DNA of 64,000 nucleotides from Tessaracoccus antarcticus (GCF_003688855.1 NZ_REFW01000004.1:248001-312000), one strand, 5' to 3'. Shown: positions 28,127-39,053, counted from the stretch's first letter. Made by a program: numbers and translations. The notes: generated from the sequence alone by a model not told the origin.

Positions 28127-29326
28127 ATGGATGTAGTGATCATTGGAGCTGGTCTGGCAGGGCTGCGGGCGGCGGGCCTTCTGGCCGGCCACGGGCATGA
28201 CGTCACGGTGCTGGAGGCGTCGGGACGGGTCGGTGGGCGAGTCGACACCGATGTCGTCGATGGTTTCCGCTGTGACCGTGGCTTTCAGCTGCTGAACCCC
28301 GGCTACCCCGAGGCCAGACGCGCCCTGGACCTCGCGGCACTCGACCTCCACGCGTGGGGTCGGGGCGTCGCTGTTCGTGACGCGGCGGGCCTGGAGGTGC
28401 TGGCCGACCCCAGCAGGCACCCCGCCCGGCTGCTGGGGCTGCTGCGAGGCACCATCTCCATGGCTGACCTGAAGGCTGCCTATCTGTGGACCCAGCTTTC
28501 CCGGGACGGCACCAGGACGCTGAAATCCAGCATCGATGCCGCCGGGTTCTCCGCGCCGCTGCGCCGCGTCATCGAGCGGTTCTTCGAAGGTGTGGTCGGG
28601 GACAGGAACCTCCAGGTCTCAGCCCCCTTCGCCCGGCAACTCGCGTGGTACTTTGCCAAGGGCTCGCCGTCGCTGCCGTCGCAGGGCATGACGGCCATCG
28701 CCCATCAGCTGGCGGAGCCCGTCATGCACCGCGTCCGCTTCGAGCACCGCGCCACCTCACTGGAGAGGGACGGTGCCCGGTGGGTCGTCCACACCGAGGC
28801 GGGGACCACCCACGACGCCGATGCCGTGGTCGTGGCTGCTGGCCCGAGGGCCAGCGCAACTCTCGTGGGGCAGGAGGCACCCCCCATGCATTCGCTCACC
28901 ACATGGTGGTTCGCCACGCGTCGCCGGCCCAGCGACCTGACGTTCCTGCACGTCGACGTTCGCGACGGGGCGGCGCTCACCAATGCCTCCGTCGTTTCCA
29001 ACGTCTGCCCGTCGTATGCACCCGCAGGTCAGCATCTTGTGCAAGCCACCGCGGCTGGAGACCACGGACTCGACGACGACGCCGCCCGGCACCAGGCGGC
29101 CGACATGATGCGCGTGGCGGATCCTGACTGGCGGCTGCTGGTGCGCCACGACATCCACGATGCGCTGCCCGTCATCGCCCCCGGCGAGACTCCGCTGTCC
29201 AGCAGCCTGTTGGGTGTCGTGGTTGCCGGCGACACTGCGGAGGCCTCCATCCAGGGGGCCATGGCCAGCGGTGCAGCGGCCGCCCGAGCCGTCGACGCCG
29301 GACGGGCGGGCAGAGACCATGCGTGA
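28127..29326 (+). CDS. FAD-dependent oxidoreductase (flavin amine oxidase / phytoene desaturase-like fold)
   Basis: The 399-aa protein begins with a dinucleotide-binding motif [28 protein letters not shown] and RVGGRVDTD, and ends with the FAD-anchoring [27 protein letters not shown]. This layout is shared by amine oxidases, protoporphyrinogen oxidases and carotenoid desaturases, so the substrate cannot be named. No signal peptide or membrane helix is seen. Its 3' end overlaps the SRPBCC gene by 8 bases, suggesting the two work together, possibly on a hydrophobic small molecule held by the SRPBCC cavity (inference). Confidence 0.85.
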   Translation: MDVVIIGAGLAGLRAAGLLAGHGHDVTVLEASGRVGGRVDTDVVDGFRCDRGFQLLNPGYPEARRALDLAALDLHAWGRGVAVRDAAGLEVLADPSRHPARLLGLLRGTISMADLKAAYLWTQLSRDGTRTLKSSIDAAGFSAPLRRVIERFFEGVVGDRNLQVSAPFARQLAWYFAKGSPSLPSQGMTAIAHQLAEPVMHRVRFEHRATSLERDGARWVVHTEAGTTHDADAVVVAAGPRASATLVGQEAPPMHSLTTWWFATRRRPSDLTFLHVDVRDGAALTNASVVSNVCPSYAPAGQHLVQATAAGDHGLDDDAARHQAADMMRVADPDWRLLVRHDIHDALPVIAPGETPLSSSLLGVVVAGDTAEASIQGAMASGAAAARAVDAGRAGRDHA

Positions 29327-29747
29327 CACCTTCGAGGTGCAGGTCCGCGTCCCGGAGCCCGCGGCCACGGTGTGGGGACGGTTGATCGACCTGGACAGCC
29401 ACAGCGCGGCCATACCGCTGACCCGTGTGACGCCGGCGGGGGAGTCCATGCGTGAGGGCTTGCGGTTCGTGGGGGAGACGGGGCTGGGTCCGTTGCACTT
29501 CTCTGATCGCATGGTGGTGCGCCGCGCTGACTCACCCAGCGGGGATCACCCCGGCCATCTGGTGGTGGAGAAGTTCGGGCCGGTCGCGGGCCGTGTGGAG
29601 GCCACCGTCGAGCAGGTGCCCACCGGCACACTCGTCATCTGGCGCCAGAGTCTGCGTCCCGCGTGGTTGCCGCCAGCGCTGCGTCCGCTGGGGGCAGTGG
29701 TGGCCAGACTGGCCTACGGTGTGGGGTTGCAGCGGATCGTTCGCTGA
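29319..29747 (+). CDS. SRPBCC-fold (START-like) small-molecule binding protein
   Basis: The 142-aa protein starts [27 protein letters not shown], the typical entry strand and helix of the polyketide cyclase/START fold, and ends with a long amphipathic helix ([19 protein letters not shown]). Such proteins bind or cyclise hydrophobic ligands. The ATG at 29319 lies inside the end of the oxidoreductase gene. The ligand is unknown. Confidence 0.78.
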   Translation: MRDTFEVQVRVPEPAATVWGRLIDLDSHSAAIPLTRVTPAGESMREGLRFVGETGLGPLHFSDRMVVRRADSPSGDHPGHLVVEKFGPVAGRVEATVEQVPTGTLVIWRQSLRPAWLPPALRPLGAVVARLAYGVGLQRIVR

Positions 29748-29785
29748 AGGTGACAGGGCACAACGGCGCTGTCCCTTCCATCCCC

Positions 29786-29791
29786 TACTCT
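29786..29791 (+). promoter_or_regulatory. Candidate -10 box of the DrrAB operon
   Basis: TACTCT lies 39 bases before the ATG at 29831, which has its own GGGGGGAG ribosome site. Confidence 0.35.
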
Positions 29792-29830
29792 TGATCCCGG
29801 TCCACACGTCGTGGACGGGGGGAGATTGCC

Positions 29831-30799
29831 ATGGCTTTCGTGTCAGCACACGGCCTGACCAAGACGTACAGGGCGAAGTCGGGCCCGGTCCACGCACTGG
29901 ACGGTTTGGACATCGAGATCGAGCAGGGCACGGTCCGCGGATTGCTGGGGCCCAACGGCGCCGGCAAGACCACCACGGTGAAGGTTCTGAGCACCCTGCT
30001 GCGCCCCGACGGTGGCCAGGCGTTCGTGGCGGGGGTCGATGTGCTCGCGGATCCGGCGGAGGTCCGACGCCGCATCGGGGCATCGGGTCAGTACGCAGCC
30101 GTCGACGAGCGGCTGACGGCCCGCGAAAACCTGCTGATGGTGGGGCGGCTCTACCACCTGGGGTCGCGGCGCTCCCGCGAGCGGGCGGAGGAACTCCTCC
30201 ATGCCTTCGATCTCGTGGAGGCTGCAGACAGACCCCTCAAAGGCTTTTCCGGGGGGATGCGCCGCCGCGTCGACCTCGCCGGTGCCCTCGTCATCAACCC
30301 GCCGGTGCTGTTCCTCGACGAACCCACCACCGGCCTGGACCCGCAGGCACGCCTCGGGCTGTGGGACGTGATCCGTGAGCGCGCCGCCGAGGGCACAACA
30401 GTGCTGTTGACCACCCAGTACCTCGAGGAGGCGGACCAGCTCGCCGACCAGATCTCGGTCATCGACCGGGGCAAGGTCATCGCCGAGGGCACCGCCGACG
30501 AACTGAAGGCATCCGTGGGCGGACGCCGCGTACAGGTGACGCTCGTGAACGAGTCTGACGCCCCCCGCGTGGCAGGGATTCTGGAGCGCCACGGGCGCGG
30601 TCCGGCGGACGTGTCGGGTCGCGGCGTGACCGTGCAGGTGGAGAACGCAACGCTCGCCCTGCGGTCCGCGCTTGCCGAGATCGACGACGCTGGCATCGAC
30701 ATCCACGAGGCCGGGGTCCGGCGCCCCACCCTCGACGACGTGTTCCTCACCCTGACCGGCCATGGCGCCGTCGACGACGACATGGAGGCTGCCCAGTGA
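29831..30799 (+). CDS. DrrA-type ABC exporter ATP-binding protein
   Basis: The 322-aa ATPase has Walker A GPNGAGKTT (40-48), signature FSGGMRRRVDLAGAL, Walker B LFLDEPTTGLDPQ and the H-loop replaced by Gln (TTQYLEEADQLAD), as in the daunorubicin-resistance DrrA family. The C-terminal DUF4162-like tail (VQVTLVNESDAPRVAGILE ... RRPTLDDVFLTLTGH) confirms the subfamily. It powers the permease encoded immediately downstream, overlapping by 4 bases. Members export lipids, glycolipids or antibiotics; the substrate here is unknown. Confidence 0.92.
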   Translation: MAFVSAHGLTKTYRAKSGPVHALDGLDIEIEQGTVRGLLGPNGAGKTTTVKVLSTLLRPDGGQAFVAGVDVLADPAEVRRRIGASGQYAAVDERLTARENLLMVGRLYHLGSRRSRERAEELLHAFDLVEAADRPLKGFSGGMRRRVDLAGALVINPPVLFLDEPTTGLDPQARLGLWDVIRERAAEGTTVLLTTQYLEEADQLADQISVIDRGKVIAEGTADELKASVGGRRVQVTLVNESDAPRVAGILERHGRGPADVSGRGVTVQVENATLALRSALAEIDDAGIDIHEAGVRRPTLDDVFLTLTGHGAVDDDMEAAQ

Positions 30800-31644
30800 C
30801 CACCACCGGAATGAACCCCGACACCACCATCGCCCTCGACCCGGGCCGCACCGCCGTGCGGGACTGGTTCACCGACGTCCACGCCGTCACGATGCGCAAC
30901 CTGACGCGGCTCAAGCGGAGCCCCGACGTCATCGGGTTCGCACTCCTGCAGCCCATCATGTTCGTGCTGCTGTTCAGTCAGGTCTACGGCGGTGCCATCC
31001 GTGTGGAGGGCAGCAACTACACCGAGTTCCTCATGGCCGGCATCTTCGCCCAGACCGTCATTTTCGGTTCCACCATCTCCGGCAGTTACATGGCGGAGGA
31101 CATCCGCGACGGCATCATCGACCGCTTCCGCAGCCTCCCCATGGCACCCAGCGCCGTGCTGGTGGCGCGCTCCCTCTCCGACTTCATCCTCAACATCGTC
31201 TCCATCACCGTCATGCTCTGCACCGGATTCCTGGTGGGATGGCGCTTCAGGGAGGGCGTCCTCGACTTCGTGCTCGGGCTGTTGCTGCTTCTCGTCTTCG
31301 CGTGGGCCTTCAGCTGGGTCATGATCTTCATCGGGCTCAGCGTCAAGAGCCCCGAGACGCTCAACCAGGCCGTGTTCATCATCCTGTTCCCGCTGACGTT
31401 CATCTCCAACGCCTTCGTCCCCAGCGACACGTTGCCAACGGTGCTGCGCGTGATCGCCGAGTGGAACCCGATCTCGGCCCTGGTGCAAGCGGTGCGGAAA
31501 CTGTTCGGGAACCTGGGTGACATGCCGGCCCCGGAGGTGTGGCCCATGCAGCACCCGGTCCCCACCGTCCTGGTGGGCATCGCCGTGGTGCTCCTGGTGT
31601 TCCCCCCGCTGGCAGTCCGGAAGTTCCGACGCAAGCAGGTGTGA
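30796..31644 (+). CDS. DrrB-type ABC-2 exporter permease
   Basis: The 282-aa membrane protein has about six hydrophobic segments. The cytoplasmic N-terminus leads to MRNLTRLKRSPDVIGFALLQPIMFVLLF, the DrrB hallmark, and the middle holds VIFGSTISGSYMAEDIRDGIIDRFRSLPM, the conserved ABC-2 coupling region. The late motif LTFISNAFVPSDTLP is also typical. The GTG start overlaps the ATPase stop. The pair forms a complete exporter of unknown substrate. Confidence 0.92.
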   Translation: MTTTGMNPDTTIALDPGRTAVRDWFTDVHAVTMRNLTRLKRSPDVIGFALLQPIMFVLLFSQVYGGAIRVEGSNYTEFLMAGIFAQTVIFGSTISGSYMAEDIRDGIIDRFRSLPMAPSAVLVARSLSDFILNIVSITVMLCTGFLVGWRFREGVLDFVLGLLLLLVFAWAFSWVMIFIGLSVKSPETLNQAVFIILFPLTFISNAFVPSDTLPTVLRVIAEWNPISALVQAVRKLFGNLGDMPAPEVWPMQHPVPTVLVGIAVVLLVFPPLAVRKFRRKQV

Positions 31645-31743
31645 CCAACCGCTTCCGGAGCTACCGTGTCGATGGATGCGGTGGTGTGCCGAGGGGAGTG
31701 GGCGCTCGATCGAGCGGCCCCCCGACGTGGGCGCAGACGTGCG

Positions 31744-32298
31744 TCAGGCGATGACGTCGCCCTCGTGGGCCTGACTCGGGACACCGACGATCACGGCGTG
31801 GGGGGCCACGTCCTTGACCACCAGCGCGTTGGCGCCGATCTTGGCGTCGTCACCCACATGGATGGCACCGATGACCTTGGCGCCGGCGCCTATGAGGACG
31901 CGGTCGCCGATGGTGGGGTGGCGCTTGAACCGCCCGCGGGCGCGTCCTCCGAGTGTGACCTGGTGGTACATGAGGACATCGTCGCCCACCACTGTCGTCT
32001 CGCCGATCACGACTCCCATGCCGTGGTCGATGAAGAACCGCCGGCCGATGACGGCACCGGGGTGGATCTCGATCCCCGTGGCGAAGCGCGCCCACTGGCT
32101 GATGAGCCTGGCCAGCGGCTGGAGGGCGGGGGAGTGCCGCCACATCAGGTGGGCGACGCGATGGAACCAGATGGCATGGATACCCGGGTAGGCGATCGCC
32201 ACCTCAAGCCTGCTCCGGGCAGCCGGATCCTCGCGCATGGCGGCGTCGAGGTCTTCGGCCATGCGCGAGGAGACATGCTTGAGGTGGCGAAACAGCAT
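31744..32298 (-). CDS. cysE: Serine O-acetyltransferase
   Basis: Makes O-acetylserine for cysteine synthesis. The 184-aa protein has a short helical N-terminus ([19 protein letters not shown]) and a left-handed beta-helix of hexapeptide repeats ([40 protein letters not shown], read in short turns). The catalytic Asp/His region DHGMGVV is present. It follows cysK on the minus strand: the cysK stop and this ATG overlap as TGATG; a GTG one codon upstream (32301) is an alternative start. The N-terminal domain is shorter than in E. coli CysE, normal for Gram-positive forms. Confidence 0.93.
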   Translation of the reverse strand: MLFRHLKHVSSRMAEDLDAAMREDPAARSRLEVAIAYPGIHAIWFHRVAHLMWRHSPALQPLARLISQWARFATGIEIHPGAVIGRRFFIDHGMGVVIGETTVVGDDVLMYHQVTLGGRARGRFKRHPTIGDRVLIGAGAKVIGAIHVGDDAKIGANALVVKDVAPHAVIVGVPSQAHEGDVIA

Positions 32299-33227
32299 CA
32301 CTTGTCGATCAGGCCCTCGAACAGGACCGTGGACAGGTAGCGCTCGCCGAACGACGGAATGATCACGACGATGTTCTTACCAGAGTTTTCGGGTCGCGCG
32401 GCGACTTCCGCTGCAGCAGACAGCGCGGCACCCGAGGAAAGGCCCACGAGGAGGCCTTCTTCGCGCGCTGCGCGACGAGCCCATTCCACCGACTGGTCAA
32501 TGTTGCGGGGAATGATTTCGTCGATGATGCTGCGGTCGAGGATTTCGGGGATGAAGTTCGCCCCGAGGCCCTGGATCTTGTGGGGGCCGGGCTTGTTGCC
32601 GGACAGGATGGCGGATTCCTCGGGCTCCACGGCGATCATCTGCACGGAGGGCTTGCGCTCCTTGAGTACCTGACCGATGCCGGAAATGGTGCCTCCGGTG
32701 CCAATACCCGCCACCACGATGTCGACGGCGCCGTCGGTGTCGTTCCAGATCTCCTCGGCCGTGGTGCGGCGGTGCACGTCGACGTTGGCCGGGTTGGCGA
32801 ACTGGCGGGCCAGCACCCCTCCCCGCTCCGCTGCGATGGCCTCGGACGTGTCCACCGCTCCCTTCATCCCCAGCGGGCCGGGGGTGAGGACGAGTTCAGC
32901 CCCGAAGGCGCGCAGCAGTGCGCGGCGCTCCGTGGACATCGTCTCGGGCATGGCGAGGACCACCTTGTAGCCCTTGGCCGCACCCACCATGGCCAACGCG
33001 ATGCCGGTGTTACCGCTCGTGGCCTCGACGATGGTGCCGCCGGGCTTCAGGGCACCCGAGGCCTCGGCGGCCTCCACGATGGCGACGCCGATGCGGTCCT
33101 TCACGGAATTGGCCGGGTTGTAGAACTCCAGCTTCGCGAGCACCGTGCTGCCCTCGGGGACGATGCGGTTGAGCTTGACGAGCGGTGTGCGGCCCACGAG
33201 AGCCGTCACGTCAGGGTAAATGGTCAT
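32298..33227 (-). CDS. cysK: Cysteine synthase A (O-acetylserine sulfhydrylase)
   Basis: The 309-aa PLP enzyme condenses O-acetylserine with sulfide to make cysteine. [11 protein letters not shown] carries the Schiff-base Lys43, [13 protein letters not shown] is the substrate-binding loop, and [15 protein letters not shown] binds the PLP phosphate. The ATG at 33227 ([20 protein letters not shown]) is the conserved start; the frame extends upstream through guaA but without homology. It is the first gene of a cysK-cysE pair and is divergent from guaA across a 90-bp promoter region. Confidence 0.95.
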   Translation of the reverse strand: MTIYPDVTALVGRTPLVKLNRIVPEGSTVLAKLEFYNPANSVKDRIGVAIVEAAEASGALKPGGTIVEATSGNTGIALAMVGAAKGYKVVLAMPETMSTERRALLRAFGAELVLTPGPLGMKGAVDTSEAIAAERGGVLARQFANPANVDVHRRTTAEEIWNDTDGAVDIVVAGIGTGGTISGIGQVLKERKPSVQMIAVEPEESAILSGNKPGPHKIQGLGANFIPEILDRSIIDEIIPRNIDQSVEWARRAAREEGLLVGLSSGAALSAAAEVAARPENSGKNIVVIIPSFGERYLSTVLFEGLIDK

Positions 33228-33304
33228 GAACCCGGAAACGCTCACGGGCGCCTCGATATTCCCGACGCGGGGGATCAGCTTTTCCGGCACGGGGGCCGGG
33301 GCCC

Positions 33305-33310
33305 TAGACT
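33305..33310 (+). promoter_or_regulatory. Putative -10 box of guaA, leaderless
   Basis: TAGACT lies 7 bases before the ATG at 33318; no ribosome site is present. Confidence 0.6.
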
Positions 33311-33317
33311 TCACACC

Positions 33318-34869
<1,552 letters not shown>

Positions 34870-34879
34870 TCGCGTCGGT

Positions 34880-35152
34880 TCAGATGGTGAAGTCTGAGCC
34901 GTCGCCGCCACCCTTGCGGGACTGGTTCCACTCGCGTGCCTTGTTGATGCCGTCCTGCGCGACGGTGCCGCCGGTGGGGCGGGGCAGGATGGCCCACAGC
35001 GCGAGGTAGAGCAGGACCCCGGTCCCGAAGGACAGGACGCCGAGGACCGCGAACACGATCCGCACGATGGTGGAGTCGACTCCCAGGGACTGGGCGAGGC
35101 CTCCGGCAACGCCTGCGAGCCACTTGTCGTCGTTGGAGCGGGTGAGTTTCAT
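34880..35152 (-). CDS. Small PspC-domain membrane protein
   Basis: The 90-aa protein is essentially one PspC domain: KLTRSNDDKWLAGVAGGLAQSLG, then IVRIVFAVLGVLSFGTGVLLYLALWAILPR (one or two membrane helices), and a polar tail. The ATG at 35152 has AAAGGGA 6 bases ahead; an in-frame ATG 18 codons upstream lacks homology. PspC domains sense or relay envelope stress in the phage-shock response. It is the last gene of a minus-strand run with the membrane protein at 35203 and the PspC-beta protein at 35394. Confidence 0.87.
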   Translation of the reverse strand: MKLTRSNDDKWLAGVAGGLAQSLGVDSTIVRIVFAVLGVLSFGTGVLLYLALWAILPRPTGGTVAQDGINKAREWNQSRKGGGDGSDFTI

Positions 35153-35202
35153 GTCATTTCCCTTTCGGTTGTTTCGTTGTGTTGCAGGTGTGGTGGGTCG
35201 GG

Positions 35203-35397
35203 TCATGGTCGTGACTTCCTGCTCGAGGTGAGGCTGACCACCAGACCGACGATGCCGGCGATCATGAGGACTGATGCGAACCACATCGATGCCGGTCCCA
35301 CGAGTTGATGGCCGGTGATGAGCCACGCGGACACGGCCGCGAAGCCCAGCAGGATGAGCCCTGTCACCAGTGCCGGTACGTCCACGCTACGTCTCAT
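35203..35397 (-). CDS. Small two-helix membrane protein
   Basis: The 64-aa product has two hydrophobic segments (ALVTGLILLGFAAVSAWLI and SMWFASVLMIAGIVGLVVSL) and a basic tail SSRKSRP. I do not recognise a family. The start overlaps the end of the upstream gene by 4 bases (ATGA), which supports it being translated. Its position between two PspC-domain genes suggests membership of the same envelope-stress unit. Confidence 0.72.
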   Translation of the reverse strand: MRRSVDVPALVTGLILLGFAAVSAWLITGHQLVGPASMWFASVLMIAGIVGLVVSLTSSRKSRP

Positions 35398-36551
35398 GGC
35401 GCCACCAGCAGTTCCACGACGCTGAAGTCCCCGTCGATGACCAACGTGAGCCTGCTCGTCGTGGTCGCGCCCCGGTAGGACGGCTGCTCCACGTGCGTGG
35501 TGTCGGTGAGGACGTTGACGGTTTCGGGCATGGCGGCCAGCCGTACCTCCACGACGGAGGCCGTGGCGTCGATGGTGACGGTGGCGGGGGTGTCGGACGG
35601 CAGTCCTGTCAGGTCCAGTTGCCCATCTGCCTGTCCCACGAACGAGTAACTGGCGGTGCCACCGGCGGTGGGGTCAAGCGGGATGGTTGAGGCGGCTTGC
35701 GAGTCACTCACGGCCAGCAGGCCGGAGCCGACGGCGCAGGTCAGGGCAACCACCAGCAGAGCACCGGGCATGCGCCGGTGGCGAGCCACCAGTGCCCACA
35801 CCAGCAGGGACACCGCTGCGGTGCCGCCTGCTGCGACGCTCGCCCACAGCAGGGTCGGCGTCATGCCCAGGATGAGCGGTACGGTCGCCGCGGCCGCGGT
35901 GAGCAGCAGCACCGCAATGGCACCCCACCAACTCGTGGGGTGGGCTGCGCGCTCTGGTGACGCGAGGGCCGTGTCAGGTGTGGGTTCGGGGGCGTAGAGG
36001 TCCACCGTCGGCAGGGGGGAGCCCGTGTGGGTCGACAGGCGTGCCCGCCACTGTTCCACGCTCTCACCCGGGCCGGGGGCCACCGGGGCCACCGGGGACC
36101 AGGTCGGGGCGGGGGAGGGCGGGGGTCCGGCGGAAACGTCCCCGGAGATCCTGCGCCTGCGGGCCATGGCCCAGGCGAGGGCCCCCACCACAATGACTGG
36201 GCCCCAGGCGACGCCCGTCTGTCGGGCGACACTGAGAACGAGCACCAACGACGACACGGCAATGACGATCGCCTGGCTGGTGCGGGACCAGCGGCCGAAG
36301 ACCGGGAGCCAGCGGAGGATGGGTGCCTGGCCGCCCACGCGTGGTGTGAGGAGGCATCCCCAGGCGTACAGGGCAATACCGACGCCGCCGGCGAGGCTCA
36401 GTGCCACGGTGACGAGTCGGACGATCACGGGGTCCACCCGCCACCGCTCCGCAAGTGCGCGGCACAAGCCGCCGCTGAAACCGGTGTGCAGCGGTCGCTG
36501 GAGGTCCGCCAGGCGCGGATCCAGCTGGCTGGGGTGGACAAGTTCGGGCAT
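35394..36551 (-). CDS. PspC-domain protein with multiple membrane helices and C-terminal beta (toast-rack-like) domain
   Basis: The 385-aa protein has an N-terminal PspC domain (LHTGFSGGLCRALAERW, then VDPVIVRLVTVALSLAGGVGIALYAWG). Two further hydrophobic hairpins and a Pro-rich cytoplasmic stretch follow, then four membrane helices (about 215-290). An extracytoplasmic C-terminal domain of short beta strands reads QLDLTGLPSDTPATVTIDAT and FSVVELLVAP, resembling the toast-rack/LiaF-type domains linked to PspC proteins. The ATG at 36551 lies 6 bases after a CAGACT box. It is divergent from the PspC-containing histidine kinase, its likely partner. Confidence 0.8.
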   Translation of the reverse strand: MPELVHPSQLDPRLADLQRPLHTGFSGGLCRALAERWRVDPVIVRLVTVALSLAGGVGIALYAWGCLLTPRVGGQAPILRWLPVFGRWSRTSQAIVIAVSSLVLVLSVARQTGVAWGPVIVVGALAWAMARRRRISGDVSAGPPPSPAPTWSPVAPVAPGPGESVEQWRARLSTHTGSPLPTVDLYAPEPTPDTALASPERAAHPTSWWGAIAVLLLTAAAATVPLILGMTPTLLWASVAAGGTAAVSLLVWALVARHRRMPGALLVVALTCAVGSGLLAVSDSQAASTIPLDPTAGGTASYSFVGQADGQLDLTGLPSDTPATVTIDATASVVEVRLAAMPETVNVLTDTTHVEQPSYRGATTTSRLTLVIDGDFSVVELLVAP

Positions 36552-36679
36552 GCCACCAGTCTGGCGGATGCAGAGCCGCCGGGGCATCGGGTGAACCCCT
36601 GATCAAGGCCTGAGACAGCCCTGATTCCTCACCCCGGAGGGGGCCATCGGGGGCCAGGGGTGCAAAGCTTGGCATCCTC

Positions 36680-37942
36680 ATGACAATGCTGCCCGACACG
36701 CCACCGCCGCCGCCGCCGGCTCCGGTCCCTGAACTCCGCCGCGATCGCGCCGGGAAGGCGATTGCCGGCGTCGCAAGCGGGCTGGCGATGCACCTCGGAC
36801 TGCCCGTGGGGTGGGTGAGGGTGGCATTCGTCGCGCTCGCCTTCCTGGACGGACTCGGCGTCCTGGCCTACGCAGCGCTGTGGCTGTTGGTCCCTGCCGG
36901 GGACCAGCGACAGGCCGCGGGCCTGGAGGCGGCCAGCCGGCTGGGCCTTCGCCCGCAGCAGCGCACGCAGGGTGTCGATGCGGGAATCGTGTTCTCCATC
37001 GGCGCCGTCGTGGTCGGCATTTTCTGGGTTCTCGTCACTGGTGGGCTGTGGGTGCCGAGCGGTGTCTTCTGGCCCGTGGTGCTGGGCGGCGTCGGCGTGG
37101 TGCTTGTCTGGTTGCAGGTGGACAGGACCGCTGAGCCCCCCACGATGGCCGCGAAGGCCGGCGTGTGGACGCGCCTGACGGCGGGCTCCGGGCCGGCGAG
37201 CGTGCTGCGCCTCGTGGGAGGGGTGCTGCTCGTGGGCGTTGGTGTCAGCTGGATCCTCGCCACGCAGGTGGGCATGGGGCAGCTGCCGCAGGTGCTCGGC
37301 GCTGCGGCCCTTCTGCTGGCCGGGGTGCTGGTGGTCGCGGCCCCCTGGTTGTATCGCACCCGGCGTCGGTTGCGCTCCGTGGAACAGGATCGTATGCGGG
37401 CCGAGGCCCGGGCCGACATGGCCGCACATCTGCACGACTCCGTACTGCAGACCCTCGCCCTCATCCAGCGCCAGTCCACCGACCCGACGCAGGTGTCCTT
37501 GCTGGCCCGCCGCCAGGAGAGGGAACTGCGCACCTGGCTGTACGGCGACACAGCGGCGCCCAGCACCCTGCGGGCAGCCCTGGAGGAGATCCGTGGCGAT
37601 ACTGAGGCCAACTTCCCGATCGTGGTGGAGGTGGTGTGCGTGGGCGACACGGAGGTGACCGATTCCCTGCAGGCACTGGTCCAGGCGTCCCGTGAAGCGG
37701 TCACCAACGCCGCCAAGCACTCAGGTGCCGAGCGAGTCGACGTGTTCGCCGAGGTCACCGACGAGGAGGTCGAAATCTTCATCCGGGACCGTGGCAAGGG
37801 GTTTGATGCCGATTTGGTTCGCCCGGACAGGATGGGCGTGAGAGAATCCATTCGAGCCCGGATGGAACGCCATGGGGGCAGCGCCCGGATACGCACCGCG
37901 CCGGGACAGGGCACCGAGGTCACGTTGGAGATGAGCCGATGA
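36680..37942 (+). CDS. PspC-domain sensor histidine kinase
   Basis: The 420-aa protein fuses a PspC domain (RDRAGKAIAGVASGLAMHLGLP at about 20-40 and its helix) to about four further membrane helices, a dimerisation helix with phospho-acceptor His252 in AHLHDSVLQTLALIQ, and an HATPase domain (REAVTNAAKHSGAERV, DRGKGFD, GTEVTLEM). The HDxxxQ-type H box places it in the DesK/NarL-linked kinase class. It overlaps its response regulator gene by 4 bases (ATGA). The PspC input suggests it senses envelope stress (inference). Confidence 0.9.
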   Translation: MTMLPDTPPPPPPAPVPELRRDRAGKAIAGVASGLAMHLGLPVGWVRVAFVALAFLDGLGVLAYAALWLLVPAGDQRQAAGLEAASRLGLRPQQRTQGVDAGIVFSIGAVVVGIFWVLVTGGLWVPSGVFWPVVLGGVGVVLVWLQVDRTAEPPTMAAKAGVWTRLTAGSGPASVLRLVGGVLLVGVGVSWILATQVGMGQLPQVLGAAALLLAGVLVVAAPWLYRTRRRLRSVEQDRMRAEARADMAAHLHDSVLQTLALIQRQSTDPTQVSLLARRQERELRTWLYGDTAAPSTLRAALEEIRGDTEANFPIVVEVVCVGDTEVTDSLQALVQASREAVTNAAKHSGAERVDVFAEVTDEEVEIFIRDRGKGFDADLVRPDRMGVRESIRARMERHGGSARIRTAPGQGTEVTLEMSR

Positions 37943-38604
37943 GCGAGCAATCAGATGATGCTGTCGACGATCTTTCCGTGGTTCTGGTCGACGACCACGC
38001 CATGTTCCGGGCAGGGGTTCGTCACGAGATCGGCGCCCTGTGTCGCATCGTGGGGGAGGGTCACGACGTTGCGAGCGCGGTGGCAGTGATCTGCAGCACC
38101 CTGCCTGACGTCGTCCTCCTGGACGTCCACCTTCCCGGCGGTGGTGGGGCCGAGGTGATCAAGCAGGTGATCGCCAAGGCCCCGGACGTGAAATTCCTGG
38201 CGCTGTCCGTCTCCGACGCCGCGGAGGACGTCATCGGCGTGATTCGTGCCGGTGCCCGCGGCTACGTGACCAAGTCCATTTCGTCGGAGGAGTTGGTTGA
38301 GGGCATGCGCCGTGTCGCCTCCGGTGACGCCGTGTTCTCTCCCCGGCTCGCAGGATTCGTCCTGGACGCCTTCTCCGGCTCCGTGGACATCGCCTCCATT
38401 GATGAGGAACTGGACAAGCTCAGCGCCAGGGAACGAGAGGTGCTCAAGCTCATCGCGCGCGGCTATTCCTACAAGGAGGTGGCGCGTGAGTTGTTCATCT
38501 CCATCAAAACTGTCGAAACCCACGTCTCCAGCGTGCTGCGGAAACTGCAGCTCAGCAATCGCCATCAGCTCACCAAGTGGGCCACGGACCGCCACCTGGT
38601 GTGA
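37939..38604 (+). CDS. NarL/LuxR-family response regulator
   Basis: The 221-aa protein has a receiver domain with acidic pocket VDDH, phospho-acceptor Asp62 (VVLLDVHLPGG), and Lys in VTKSIS. It is followed by a LuxR-type helix-turn-helix: LSAREREVLKLIARGYSYKEVARELFI, then KTVETHVSSVLRKLQLSNRHQL. It is partner to the PspC-domain kinase immediately upstream and probably controls the divergent PspC operon as well as genes elsewhere. A shared terminator hairpin follows. Confidence 0.94.
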   Translation: MSEQSDDAVDDLSVVLVDDHAMFRAGVRHEIGALCRIVGEGHDVASAVAVICSTLPDVVLLDVHLPGGGGAEVIKQVIAKAPDVKFLALSVSDAAEDVIGVIRAGARGYVTKSISSEELVEGMRRVASGDAVFSPRLAGFVLDAFSGSVDIASIDEELDKLSAREREVLKLIARGYSYKEVARELFISIKTVETHVSSVLRKLQLSNRHQLTKWATDRHLV

Positions 38605-38640
38605 CGGCCGGGCCCATTGCCCGCCTCATCACGACAAAGA

Positions 38641-38674
38641 ATCAGGGCCGTCCGCATGTGCGGACGGCCCTGAT
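38641..38674. terminator. Bidirectional terminator
   Basis: A perfect 16-bp inverted repeat (ATCAGGGCCGTCCGCA and its complement) lies between the response regulator gene and the convergent small membrane protein gene. A T-rich stretch follows on the minus strand. Confidence 0.88.
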
Positions 38675-38693
38675 CGGGTAAAGCGGTTGTTGG

Positions 38694-38957
38694 TCAGGCC
38701 TTCTTCTTGGTGACGAGGCCGTAGATGAAGAGGATGAGCAGGGCGCCGAGCACCGAGAAGAGCAGCCCTTCGAGGGTGAAGATCTTGTCGTACTTGACGT
38801 TGAAGACGAGCCCACCGAGGAATCCACCCAGGAGGGCTCCGACGATGCCGAGGATCATGGTGGCGAGCCAGCCGCCACCCTGCTCTCCGGGAAGGATGGC
38901 CTTGGCGATTGCGCCGCCGAGAAGACCGATGATGACATAAGCAAGAATTGTAAGCAT
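38694..38957 (-). CDS. GlsB/YeaQ/YmgE-family stress-response membrane protein
   Basis: The 87-aa protein has three hydrophobic helices (ILAYVIIGLLGGAIAKAIL, MILGIVGALLGGFLGGLVF, GLLFSVLGALLILFIYGLV) with the Gly-rich spacing of the transglycosylase-associated (YeaQ) family, and a Lys-rich end TKKKA. The ATG at 38957 begins the family homology. CAAGAT with GTGACA 18 bases upstream could be its promoter, giving an almost leaderless mRNA. Expression under acid or envelope stress is known for homologues; its position next to the PspC block fits that. Confidence 0.87.
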   Translation of the reverse strand: MLTILAYVIIGLLGGAIAKAILPGEQGGGWLATMILGIVGALLGGFLGGLVFNVKYDKIFTLEGLLFSVLGALLILFIYGLVTKKKA

Positions 38958-39053
38958 CCGTACATCTTGCACAACCACGAGGCCACTTGTCACCTCGATC
39001 CACGCACCACGGCGATCCAATGTGACGGAAAGGCACAATTTCACCCTTTTGGA

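Noticed and set aside
31645-31743. Small gene between the DrrB gene and cysE
   Set aside because: No frame with a ribosome site or coding character was seen in these 99 bp.
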